DNA of 64,000 bases from the NCBI GenBank assembly GCA_010093685.1, contig MU006217.1, positions 1,595,644 to 1,659,643 of the forward strand, written 5' to 3'. A model generated the notes under the pieces. That model saw nothing but the letters and a program-made list of their open reading frames with translations. It made no database searches and was not told the DNA's origin. The position numbers were made by a program, and so were the translations under genes. Below are positions 41,602-52,595 of this stretch, one piece after another; the first letter of the stretch is position 1, and every line of letters begins with the position of its first letter. The DNA comes from Ophiobolus disseminans (taxonomy: Eukaryota; Ascomycota; Dothideomycetes; Pleosporales; Phaeosphaeriaceae).

Positions 41602-43605
41602 CTAGAACCGCTTGGCTGGCTTCATCGGCCGTCTGCCCTGCTGCGGTTGACGTCCGTACTCTCTCCGGCCTTCGACCTTCTTATCCCGGCCCAAGCTTGC
41701 GCCCAGCGAGATGTCGATCCGCGGTGGTGTCGAGAAGCCGAAGCTCTTAGCCACTTTGACGAGGTCGAGTTTGTGTACGTCGAAGACAGATCGCAGACTG
41801 TGCGACGCGTAGGCCTGCAAGTAGGAGCGGTAGCCGTCTTTTGCCGACTTGTTGAGATAGTAGTTCTTCGAAATGAGTGCTTCGAGCTGGCTCTGTATGT
41901 CTGTGGGTGTGTTAGTATGATATACATTTTTAGTGGTGACGGTAGGACCCACTCAGAATCTTGTTCGCTGGTAGCTCGAATTCCACAAGCGGAACTCTGG
42001 CCTCCTTCAGTAGTTTTAAGAAGCCGACCTCAGACGGGAGCAAGAACATCAGACTCCTGCCTTTGCCCTCTGATCCTCTTGCTGTTCGACCGACACGATG
42101 AATGTAATCACGGGGATCGTCCGGTGGATCAAATTGGATCACCCAATCAACCTCGGGAATGTCCAATCCTCGTGCCGCAACATCGGTACAGATCAGAGTG
42201 CCCGAGGAAGCGTTACAGAACTCGAAGAACCTGTTCGTGCGTACTTGCTGCTTGAGCTTGCCGTGTAGTTCGAGCACCGGGAGGTCTATGTAGTTAAGTA
42301 ACTCGGCATAAAACTTGACCGAGTTGCAGCTCGAGAAGAAGACAATGACCTTCTTCTTCTGGTGCTTCTTGAGGAAACTGAACAGCAGCCTGAATCGTGT
42401 GTCCGAGTCGCAGATGACGTAACCCTGTTCAAGTCCCGCCACCGTCGAGTGCTCTTTTCGGTAGTCAACGTCGATGTAAATAGGTCCAGCTTTCAGTGAT
42501 ATGCGCGCCAGGTCCTCCACCTTCGTCGTCTGTGTTGCCGAGAACAGCATGGTTTGTCGGTCGGTGGGCAGGATCTTGATGATGCTTCGCATCTCGTCCT
42601 CGAAACCAACCTCTAAGATGCGGTCTGCCTCGTCGACGATCAGACACTTCAACTAGAGGCGGGTTCAAAGTCAGCAAGTGCATAATATAGTATAGGTAGA
42701 TATGTAGCTGAAGAGCTTAGAGAGGACACACTTACGTGTTTATAGACGAAACCGGGAGTGTTCAGAAGATGGTCACTAGTACGCGTCAGTGTTGTCTCAC
42801 ATACATTTCATACATGAAACTTTGCTTACAGTAGCCGGCCAGGTGTAGCAATAAGTAAGTTCACGCCCCGCGCAAGCTTATCGGACTCAGCTCGACGGTT
42901 GGCGCCCCCCATCACTATGCCGAACGACTGACTGTGCTTCTCCATGAGCTCACGAGCGACGCCAAAGGTCTGGAGTGCTAGTTCACGAGTAGGCGCCACA
43001 AGAAGGACACCGGTTCCATTTCTGGGCTTGAAGCGCATGGAGCTGAGCATCTCAATGGCCGGAATCAGGAAAGCCAGCGTCTTGCCACTTCCGGTCTTTG
43101 CTGCTCCGAGCACGTCTCTGCCACTCAACAGGGGCGGTATGGCCTTGCGCTGAATCTCCGTCATGTTCTCAAAGCCCATGACCTTGATCGCTTCCATTGT
43201 TCGGTCGGAGAGTTTGAGCTCGTCAAATCGTACGGGGTCGTCGACTACAGGTATCGATGTGCCAGAGGGGAGGTCAGAAACTGCCAGGGCATTCGCACCA
43301 CTGCCAGCGCCATGGTCCTCGCCCTCGGAGTCCTCGTTTTCGGTCGCCTTGGCAGCTTTCGCCTTCGCGGCAATCGCCTTGAGCTCTTGGTTGAGTTGCG
43401 CCTCATCCTCTTCGTTCAAGCTTTCCTCGCCATCTTGCTCTTCCTCTTCCTCTGGCTCGGGTGTATGCACCTTCTTCGACTTCTTGCGCGCTTTTTCGAC
43501 CTTTGCTACGCCATTGCTGGGCGCTTCAACAGCCTCGGCTTCCTCACCCTTCTTGCTCTTATGCTTGCGCTTGCGCTTCTTTGAGTCGATATCGGCGGAC
43601 GTCAT
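41602..43605 (-). CDS. HAS1: DEAD-box RNA helicase Has1
   Basis: Four exons, 43605-42830, 42775-42736, 42652-41953 and 41900-41602, giving 604 residues. The first 115 residues are Lys-rich then acidic, as in nucleolar helicases. Motifs in order: Q motif region FENMTEIQRKAIPPL, Walker A AAKTGSGKT, PTRELA, TPGRLL, VDEADRIL, SATQTT, ARGLDIPEVDWVIQFDPP and HRVGRTARG. The C-terminal block after the last junction (SQLEALISKNYYLNKSAKDG, then YLQAYASHSLRSVFDVHKLD) is the Has1-specific extension. Has1 drives pre-rRNA processing for both ribosomal subunits in the nucleolus. Exon 2 is only 40 nt. The gene is head-to-head with the epimerase at 44146. Confidence 0.96.
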
Positions 43606-44145
43606 GGTGTGTGTCGTTATGGGAGGCGTGGGAATGCGTGAATCTGAATGTGTTGCTGGTCGCAACTTTTCGAGCGCTAGGAAAAAAGTTCGGTGGAGTC
43701 GGCAGACGCGATCTGATTCGCCGACAGGGTCCATCTCCATGTGGTAAGGCGTCGCGAGCACCTCCACACTTCCGCACTCCAATGGCATTCTCCACTCCAT
43801 GAATCTCGCATAACCTAAGTCTTTCGATAAGGTAAAAATTCATAGCATCAATGATTCCAGATGCATGATTGCAGAAACACCTCTCCATGTTGCGTTGTAT
43901 TGCGCGATTCCAGGTCCGCAGATTGACTGTGCTCTCAAGTACCTAGGAAGTGATGGCATCCAATCCCACTACCATACGCTTACGTCTTGTCAAACAAGAT
44001 TACCAATCAATGTGCAGATAAGTTGCACTCCGCCAAATTCCCGTTTACCTTTTAATCAAAGCTTCGTTGCTGTTTGTTGTCCGATTTTGAGATTAACTGT
44101 TCGGCCCTACTTATATCATAATCAGCTTATCACTGACAGCACTCG
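43606..44145. promoter_or_regulatory. Divergent intergenic region, Has1 / epimerase
   Basis: 540 bp between divergent starts. The part nearest the epimerase is AT-rich (about 43990-44140). No clear binding site could be named. Confidence 0.4.
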
Positions 44146-45215
44146 ATGGCTCCGAAGCTTTTCATGCAAGTCCACCTTCTCCCATCTATCTGTTTCCACT
44201 AACACTTCTCAGCACAGGCGGCACAGGCTACATCGGTGGCTCCGTCCTGCACACTATCGCAACTGCTCACCCAGAATACGACATCACCGTGCTCTTACGC
44301 CGCGTGCCAGACTCCTTCACATCTACCTATCCCAATATCAAGATCGTCCAGGGCGACTACGACAGCTCTACTCTTCTTTCCCAGCAAGCCGAAGCCGCTG
44401 ATATCGTTGTGCACAACGGCAACTCCGACCATGAAGCCTCACTCAACGCCCTGCTATCCGGCCTCCTAAAGAAATCGACGCCAGGCTACCTGCTCCATCT
44501 CTCTGGCACCGGCATCGTTAGTGACTGGAGCAACGAAACTTATCTCGGCAAATTAAATCCCAAAATATGGTCCGATATCCAGTCCCTACCCGAGATACGA
44601 TCTCTTTCGGCCGGAGAGTTGCACCGCAACACCGAAGTCATACTGCACTCACACGCTGCACAGCACAGCGACAAAGTCAACATTGCGGTCATGTGCCCGC
44701 CCGACATCTATGGCCGTGGGAAAGGTCTTGCAAAAACACACAGCGCGCTTATACCAATGTTTGTGAAAGAAGCCAAAGACCTAGGTGGCAAGGTATTCTA
44801 CTACGGAGAAGGTACAAATACCAGGAGTTGGGTACACATCGACGACCTCATGAAAGTCTACCTACATGTCGTGGAAGCCGCTGCATCAGGCAAGGATACA
44901 GGTAAGTACTTCAACGAGAACGGGTATTACTTCGCATCCACGCAGGAACACAGACAGATCGACCTCGCACGTGCCACTGGAGTAGTGTTGCACAAGCACG
45001 GCGTGGTCCAGGACCCAGAGCCGGTGCAGGTCAGCCTGGAGGAGTTAGACAAGATGGCGAATTACCCTGGTTTCCCAAAGCTAGCGCGGTATTTGTTCGC
45101 AAGCAATTCCCGCACGAGAGCTGAGCGCGCGGGGGAGCTTTTCGGATACAAGGGGGAGGCACCGGGGTTGCTGGAGGTGCTGGAAAGCGACATAGTGGAT
45201 GCTATCAAGGAGTAG
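44146..45215 (+). CDS. NAD-dependent epimerase/dehydratase (extended SDR)
   Basis: Two exons, 44146-44165 and 44213-45215, giving 340 residues. The 47-nt intron begins GCAAGT, not GT, and ends CTCAG with branch site CACTAACAC. Joining there gives KLFITGGTGYIGG, the glycine-rich NAD loop, and no GT donor nearby keeps the frame. Other marks: the early acidic turn DYDSSTLLSQQ, MCPPDIYGRGKG where SDR epimerases have the PxxVYGPG-like loop, and SWVHIDDLMKVYLHVVEAA, typical of the C-terminal substrate part. I see no clear YxxxK dyad at the usual place; the region near residue 147 reads SAGELHRNTE. This matches fungal NmrA/epimerase-like reductases of unknown substrate. Confidence 0.9.
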
Positions 45216-45394
45216 TAGATCTGAGGACAGGCTAGGCTGATGATATACCCCATATTCAAAGTGGAACACTCACAAGACTCTGAACCACCCAAAACACTCT
45301 TTTTCTATAGCGTCTAAAGCTACCATGGCTCACCATCTCTGTAGCCTTAGTAGTCCTTACACATGTCATGATTATTGTTATACACAATACATAA

Positions 45395-45429
45395 CTCCCT
45401 CCCTCCTCCCTCCTCCCTCCTCCCTCCTA
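45395..45429. repeat. CCTCCCT tandem repeat
   Basis: Pyrimidine-only tract built of about five CTCCCTC-like units with a strong strand bias. Such polypyrimidine mirrors can form triplex DNA; here it only shows a replication-slippage-prone array. Confidence 0.8.
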
Positions 45430-45456
45430 TTGCCCCTTCCTTACAACTTCCACAAC

Positions 45457-45509
45457 TTCTATAACTTCTATAACTTCTATAACTTCTATAACTTCTATAA
45501 CTTCTATAA
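45457..45509. repeat. TTCTATAAC tandem repeat (9 bp, about six units)
   Basis: Near-perfect 9-bp units TTCTATAAC, preceded by two related units with C for T. Because nine is a multiple of three, the plus-strand frame reads a repeated Asn-Phe-Tyr triplet, but no gene context supports translation. Confidence 0.85.
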
Positions 45510-46120
45510 AGTCTACGCTATCTACACCTACTACCTAAAACCTAAAAGTATCACCTCTATTAATTACAATATTCTCCCTAATATCCAGGCGCCCTAGAAT
45601 TCGTAACTATCTACACCTTCACTACCCCATCGCTCACCCTTGCCGCCCTTACTCTGCGCACCGAAACGCAACTTCGAACGCGCTTGCCCGCTGCAAATCC
45701 GCACCGTGTACGTGATCGAAAGATATTACGCACTCGGCTTGAAGACCTTGTTGTCGAGGGGCAGGGAAAAGATAGGGTCTCGGACGATGAAGTGGCTCGA
45801 GACGATGTGGGCTGTTTTTGTGGCGGGGATGAGGGTGGAGGAGGTGTGCTACAAGATAGTGGGGTGCTGAATGGACACCAAAGGCTGTGGGTAACCTTTA
45901 CATAACTTTGCGAAGTTAGAAGGATACACGGGGCCATAGTAAACTTGTACATAAATTTGCGTGTTACGAGGGTAGTCAGACATGAGCATTAGCACCGTTT
46001 TCAACAAACGATAGCATAGCGGATACACCCAGACATACTTGGAAAGAGCTCGTCATATTCGCTAGGGAAAGAATATACCAGGACACATGTTCCTATCCAA
46101 ATCTGATCCTAACAGGTAAA

Positions 46121-47752
46121 TCACCTCATCCTGCCATCCAAGCCCTGCAAATCGCGTTCTAAATCATTGCCCTGCCACCCGCCCTGATTATACGCCTCCT
46201 GCGGCCTGGGGTCCTCGTAGCCGGAGCGATCGTAGTTGTTAGGTATCGGGACCTGGGGCGGCTGGTTCTGCGGCTGGCCGCCAGCGCCAGGCTGCACGCG
46301 GACCATTTGGCGGAAGCGGTTGACTTCAGCGAGGATCATGACCTTCATATCCGCGATTTCCTCGACGACTTCGAACTGGAAGTCGAATGTCGTGGGGCAC
46401 GACGGCTCGTCGGAGGCGTCGTGCCAGATCTGCAGGTACCTGTGCTCGAGCGCTTCTTCGACTGAGATGCGGCTGGAGGGGTCGAAAGCGAGCATGCGAT
46501 CGAGCAGGTCGAGGGCGTCGGGGTTGGCGTTCCTGAACAGGGACTGGAACGAGATTTTCTGCATGAACGGTAGGTTACGGACGTAATCCTGGGCTCGGGG
46601 CGAGCCGATTCTCGAGAGCGTCTCTTCGTTCGGTGTGCCAAGGTAGTGCAGGATCTGGTTCAACTGGTCCACGTAATCACGGCCCTTGAAGAAAGGCTTG
46701 CCGCCCAGCAGCTCAGCCAAAATGCAGCCAACGGACCAGACGTCGACTAGAAAAGTCAGCTGACATCCTCACATGTGGGTTGGCTAAGTAAAGAACATTA
46801 TCAGTGGCTTGGACCCTGGATTTGTAACTACCAGGGTGCAATGCGCCACCAACCATGATGACGGAGGAGTTACTCCGGAATGCGGACCGGGAATACATAC
46901 TGGCTTTTGTGTAGCTTTGAAAGCTCAACATGATCTCGGGCGCCCTGTACCACCTAGTAGCGACGTACTCGGTCATGTATCCTGCATTCTCCTCAGGATC
47001 CATGGAAAAGCCTCTGGCCAGGCCAAAATCGCAAATCTTGAGCTCGCAGTCGGCGTTTACAAGAAGATTACCGGGCTTGAGATCGCGATGGAGGACGTTC
47101 GCCGAGTGGATATACTTCAGACCGCACAGAATCTGGTATATGAAGGATTGAAAATGTGCGTCGGTGAGGGGCTGACCAGAACGGATAATGGCTGCCAAGT
47201 CACACTCCATCAACTCTGCAGAGAATCAGTATGGTATTGTGTATTGCGGCTGAAGGGGTAGCGTACCCTCGTAGAGATAGGCTTCGTTGAAGTTGTCGGG
47301 GCGAGGAATGTCCATGTCATAGAGACAGGTGATCTGTACACAGAGATTCAGCATCTAGTTGGCGCATGTGGAGGCGTTCGATTCGAAAGTAGGGTGCCCT
47401 TACGTTCCTGTGGCCTGCGTAGTATTAGCATGCAGTACTGCCGATGGTCGTGATGGTCAACATACCTCTGAAGTGTTGCAGCAGCTTGATTTCACGTAGC
47501 GCACGCTTGGCGAGAATTTTCTTGCTGAAGACGTTGGTCACCTTCTTGATGGCCACGCCCTCGCCCGTCTGGTTGTTGGTCGCCGCACTGCGGGGACCGG
47601 TCAGCATCCCATATGCGCCCGACTGAGGCCAAGTCCTACCAGACGATGCCGTATGCGCCTTGTCCGAGCTCCTTGGTGACATTATAGCGCTCGTCGACGA
47701 TAAATTCCTGGTTGAACACCTTGAACACTTTCCGCCCTGCGAGGTCTGACAT
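46121..47752 (-). CDS. SLT2: Cell-wall-integrity MAP kinase (Slt2/MpkA type)
   Basis: Six exons, 47752-47640, 47587-47466, 47414-47404, 47333-47267, 47215-46901 and 46746-46121, giving 417 residues. The third exon is 11 nt. Motifs: GQGAYGIV (glycine loop), AIKKV (Lys), VLHRDLKPGN (catalytic loop), ICDFGLARG and the activation lip GYMTEYVATRWYRAPE, with the TEY pair phosphorylated by the MAPK kinase. The C-terminal 80 residues are Gln/Pro-rich, as in MpkA proteins. The kinase relays cell-wall stress downstream of protein kinase C and controls wall synthesis genes. The last intron (154 nt) is longer than the others. The start at 47752 yields MSDLAGRKVFKVFNQEF, the known start of the family. Confidence 0.96.
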
Positions 47753-48828
47753 GGTGGCTGATTGCGGGGGTAGCTTGGGAAGTTGCGAGGCTACGTTTGG
47801 CGGGTGGGAAGGAGCGATCGAGTGCGCGCTGTCAATGGGGAAGGAGGCAGGAGCAACCCCTTGGGTTGTTATAAGGCTCGCTTGTAGGCGCGCGGCGAAA
47901 GACGTGTGATGACTGAGGAGCTGGCCGCAGCACAACACAGCGACCAGGGCGGGGCGGCTGTCGAAACACGCTGTTAAAACCGGCCTGGCGGGTGTGGGAT
48001 CAAAACCGTAGGGCGAGAGCTCCACCGCGCTACGCAGAACTCGAGAATCTTATAGGAAAGCGATTGACGTATGACGAAGCCAAAAGAGCGGTCGTGTTTC
48101 TGCCTCTTCGCTGCCTCCGTAGGCGTTGGTGGGGTATCGCGCCAGTTGGAAGCGTGTTCGTTAGCAAGCTATGCCTATCAGGGCTGAGGGGTTGCTTTAG
48201 CCACAATCTCAGACCGCTTCCCCCGATGCGCGCACATGTGCCTGGCATAGGGCTTGGTGATCTCTGGATACTAGTCTCAAGCGCGACAGCACTGTTCAGC
48301 ACACGGAGGGACAATGGCATGTCAATGACATACTACCATATCGGTGTCTTCGAGCGGCGGTGAGTAGTCGGTCAACATCCTTCATCATGTGAAGAATAAC
48401 TCCTGTCGGTCTATCGCTTGCTTGCATGTGCGATGGTATGCGCGGGTTAATGACCACGTTGTTCAGGGTCCTCGTGAGACCACTGGGTAGCGACCTCAGG
48501 AACATCAAGATCACAAACACCATGCTCATGTGACGATAGACTAATTTTCATTCCGTGCATGCTGCCGCTTCCCCGGCGCTGCAATATGCGGACAAAGAGG
48601 GTATTCACAGATGCGATCGAACGAGTGCGCCTTCCTAATCAAGCTCTCACCGACCCGCGCCCAGTCTAGGCTGTATTCCAGCTTCATATGCAAGAAATTA
48701 GAGGTATCATGTCCCAGTAAAAACGCCAATGCCGTTATGCCGAACGCGTCGCATGCCGCGGGAGCAGAGTAAAACATGTCGCCAACCCAAGTAAACGCCC
48801 TACCCTAAACAATTAACTTTTGCACCTG
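47753..48828. other. Intergenic region, no gene seen
   Basis: 1.08 kb holding the promoter and leader of the MAP kinase on its left side. Frames at 47992-48363 and 48541-48777 have no family motif. Nothing else is seen. Confidence 0.5.
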
Positions 48829-51020
48829 TCATGACTCGTACGAGAACCGCCGCCGAGACGAATCTGCAGACCCTTCCAGCGGCGAAATTGGCGATAGAAG
48901 GGTGTCTTCTGCCGGACGACCATCCTGCCGGGGCCGGTAGGGCGGCAGTTGGAAGAAGGTATCGCTGCTTTCCAAGAACGCTCCATCTCTTGGCGTTCTG
49001 GGGGTGATTGGCGACACATTGGCATTGCCAGGGAGTCTTCCGTTGACCATTGTGACTTCGGAAGGTGATATTGGCCCGAGTCTTCGTGGTGCTTCTTGCA
49101 CTGTGGGTGATGCGTCGGGTGTGTTGGGGTCGACGCCGTTGTATATTCTTTCTCGAACAACCATGGACTCTTTTTCCGAAAGCTGACGGCCATCTGCCTC
49201 TTGTCGCTCTGGAATGCAACCAGGCATCTCGAAGATCTGTCGCTCTGTATTGTCTGCCTCGTTGATCGACATCGGGTCCTTCTCTTTGGGATTGGTGCTC
49301 AACTCGTGGTGAGGAGCCGACTCACCCGGCAGTTCCGCCTTTGGAAAGATGCCTGTGCCCGATTCGCTCTCTTGTATCGGAGAGGTGGGAGGCTCATCCG
49401 GTGCTTCTGGTGTGGCTTTCTTCGCCGCTGCGGCTGCAGCAACCTCTGCTTCGTACCTCGCCTTGATTTCTTCCACCTTCCGCTTGTGTCGGCGGCGCCA
49501 AAACCACCAACCGACAGCAACCAGGATCAGCGCAGCAGTGAATCCAGTCCCTAGCGCAACTCCGATGACGGCACCAGATGTCAGAGGCTTTTTCGGGTGG
49601 CGAGGAGCCTCATATTGGGCGTACTCTGGAGAAATGATAGGGATGAGTTCTTGCGGTTTACCAAAGGTCCAGTCGATGGCAGACACGGAAAAGTTCTGAC
49701 GCTCCCAGTCCACCGTGAGGTAGGCTTCCTGCAGGAACGTTTTCCCAAGCACCCACTGACTCGAGTTTGCGCCTTGTCTGATTGGAAAGTACCTCGTCTT
49801 TTGTTGGAGACCTCGGTATGGCGGCGATGCCTGCAGGTCGAATGCAGCATAGGGCAGGCTTATCTGCATGGTGGCGTCGGTGCTGTACTTTTGTCCAAGC
49901 GTGAATGTAACGCTCGGATTTTGGGCCAGAAGCGTTTGGTGGAGCACGTCGTCAACCAGATAGAGATTGGATTTGTTGTCATACTTGAGTCCAAAGGTGT
50001 CCTCGAAGGCCTTGCAGATCTCCACGGGCAGCCACATCTCGGCGATGGTGGAGTCGATAAACATGTTGAGGTCCTTTTGCCTCAGCAGGTCGATGTTCTG
50101 CTTGGTGCTTGTGTTTGCCGTCAGTCCGACAACGCCAACGACCAGATCGCGCTCGTTGTCGGGTGCGAATATGAAAGTGAGGTCGTTGCGGACGATCCTG
50201 GATGCGTCGTAGCCACCGAGCGTCAAACTGCTCTGGACGATGTTGTTCCCTGCGGTTGTTAGCCTGCACGGCAGTTCACGTAGAAACGACACAACATACG
50301 GTATCGCGAACCTGCAGTGTAGCCGAAAGACAAGCTGGGGATGCTTTTCTGTTGGAAGAGACTCGTCATGTAGCTCGGCACGGCATCCTCGAAGACGGAG
50401 AAGTTGGTGGGCTTGGGGTGGAGGCCGATGTGTCCGGTCCAGAAGTACGTCGACACCATGGTGCCCACAGTCGTGTTTTGCACCGACGGGCCCTTCTCCC
50501 CTGCCTGCCCCAGACCGACCGTGTCGAAGCCGAACAGGCCATTGCCCGGATACCCAAGCCACTTCTCGATCCACAGCCGGTAGTAGCCTTTCCCACGCCA
50601 TGACTGCGAAGCCGTCTGGTTGTACACGAAGCCGCGGCTGGTCTCGCAGTCCGAGTTCAGCTTGTTGTACTCGACAATCTTGCCCGTGCCGTCCGTCACG
50701 TTCTGGATGCACGCCTGGTAGTTGACCGTCCAGATCTGCTGGCTGGCCGTAGATACTCCCACGCGCACGTTCCTCTGCGGCTGGCCCACGAGCAGACTGA
50801 ACGTGTTCCACTCGCCATCAATCCCCCACCAGTCCTGGTCGGGCGCAACGGCGATGGGCGCCGGGACGGATGCTACGCCGGGCAGCAGTTTGTAGCCCGG
50901 GGCGCTGGAGATGTTCTTCTGCGTGTATTCGGCGGCGCGGCACGGTGCGAGCAGCGCAACGGCGGCAAGTGCGCATATCGAGCGGAGGAAGGCGCGGTGG
51001 CCTGGGGAAGGAACCACCAT
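48829..51020 (-). CDS. Membrane-anchored aspartic-protease-like protein, probably inactive
   Basis: Two exons, 51020-50300 and 50249-48829, giving 713 residues. Residues 1-29 are a signal peptide ending ALLAPCRA. Residues about 50-440 have a pepsin-like (A1) fold outline: LLVGQPQRNVRVGVSTASQQ (first lobe), LFGFDTVGLG, SLTLGGYD and FIDSTIAEMWLP (second lobe). Family active sites read D[ST]G; here the first reads VSTAS near residue 87, so its Asp is replaced, while the second keeps Asp in DSTI. One transmembrane helix lies at about 466-490 (GVALGTGFTAALILVAVGWW), followed by RRRHKRK and a disordered cytosolic tail of about 220 residues. It may serve as a surface sensor or binding protein. Several N-glycosylation sites are visible. 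Confidence 0.85.
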
Positions 51021-52595
51021 GGTAGGAGGCTATCGATAAGCGGCAGAGGGAGGCGCGACGGATGCCACTCAGCAACGGCGACTACAGCGAGGAGCATCAC
51101 CAAGCAACATTGTCTGTCCCCGCCAGCGGCGCGAGGATGAAGCAGAGGGACAGAATGGGCGACCGCCGCGAGCGACTGCACCTGCGGTGTTGAGTTGAGC
51201 CGTACAGATTGGCCACGGACCCTGGATCAGCGGACCAAGTCGTATATTATTTGCGCTTCTAGCTCTGTCCAGGCGTCTAACGATGTTTGTGCCTCCTAAC
51301 GATTCCCGCGCCCGGCTGTGGCGGGCCCTGGCTGACGCTCGAGCACTGCGACTCACGGCAATCACCCATATCCACCCTCCAACACACAGTCACCTCCTTC
51401 GCGTCGCTGTGCGGCGGAGTGCTGCTGCTACCGCGTGCTGGACGACGGCCATCGAGTGCGGCGACCTTGCCGCTTACACGGCGTCTGACCACCCGTCGCT
51501 TTCAGCCGGCCCTTTTCCCGCATCATTAATGAAGGTAAGAGTGCCGTGATGGCAGCCAGCCCCTCGTTTCATCCAGACAGCCGCAACCACCTGTTCGCGC
51601 AATCTGTCGAGTGGCACCGCTGGGCGTCTTGCATGGCGCTCAGCACTCGCCGAGAAAGCCGCTTGGAGCCAGCGCAAGCTTGCCTGACGCGCACATGTCC
51701 GGAACCTCGACAGCCACTCCGACTGCAAGAATCAAACAAGGAATGCTGGGTTCCTCATTCAGCAGTGTCGCTAGCTTTCTCCGCCGGTGGTGGCGGACTG
51801 GCGCACACAAGCTCCCACCTTCCCAGTAGATCTGCATGCTCGACAGGGCAGGCTCCATGCAAGGACCAAGTGATAGACCGGGCATGCGTTGTTCCATAGT
51901 GTTGGCATGCAGGCTGATTGGGTCTCCCCAGCTCACCTGCATTTGACGAACGTGGCCGTTCAATCTCCTCAATGAGCCGCAAGAGATTGTTCAACAGAAG
52001 ATGCACTCTCCCGACTCGTCCAAGACATGAAATTGCAATCAAACATTCGCAGAGGCAAGGGCGAACGATGAGCATGGACCCATATCGACGTGGACAACGC
52101 CTCAGAGGTCGCACAAATACAAGCAACTGACTATGCTAGGAAAGGCGAAGGCCGGACTGCGTGGCTTGTGTCCCCACACATCCAGTAAGTGCTTTGGCAC
52201 TTTGAATCTGCAGTCAGCCGCACCCTGTAAATTTGACCGAAATGTCACTTTCCGCGAGGCCCCCCTCCAGCAATTGGCTGGGACGTCTTCTTCACGTGGC
52301 TTGCGGTCATCTCATCAAGATGCACTTGCGCAAGAAAAGTTAAGTTACGTGACAAGCCGGACTTCGCGCAAGACGCCTGGGCCCAGCTCCTCCCGTGCTG
52401 ATCTCGCCGACAGCGACGCCTCTCGTCGGGACCATCGCGAGACGCTCCCGTCGGTCGGATCCAGGAAGCGTTGGTCCACTTTCTTAATTGCCCCTTCTGC
52501 ACGCTCATGTCCACCTTTCCGCTGGGACGACTTTGCCGTTACGACGCTCGCTATCTTGCCTAAAGTGTCTGCGTGAGCAGCACTTTACGGTCGGT
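51021..52595. other. Intergenic region, no gene seen
   Basis: 1.57 kb between divergent starts. Many short frames on both strands, none consistent or with motifs. It should contain the promoters of both surface-protein genes. Confidence 0.5.

Larger units (their letters stand above)
45216..46120. other. Intergenic region with two simple tandem repeats
   Basis: About 900 bp between two genes that converge. It contains a CCTCCCT-type array and a TTCTATAAC array, listed separately. Short frames at 45611-45952 and 45684-45905 overlap on opposite strands and have no motif. Confidence 0.5.

Noticed and set aside
45611..45952. 113-codon frame and opposite 73-codon frame
   Set aside because: They overlap each other on opposite strands and show no family motif.
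48541..48777. 78-codon minus-strand frame with a hydrophobic start
   Set aside because: No clear signal peptide cleavage region, no family hit by eye, no intron extension; cannot be supported.
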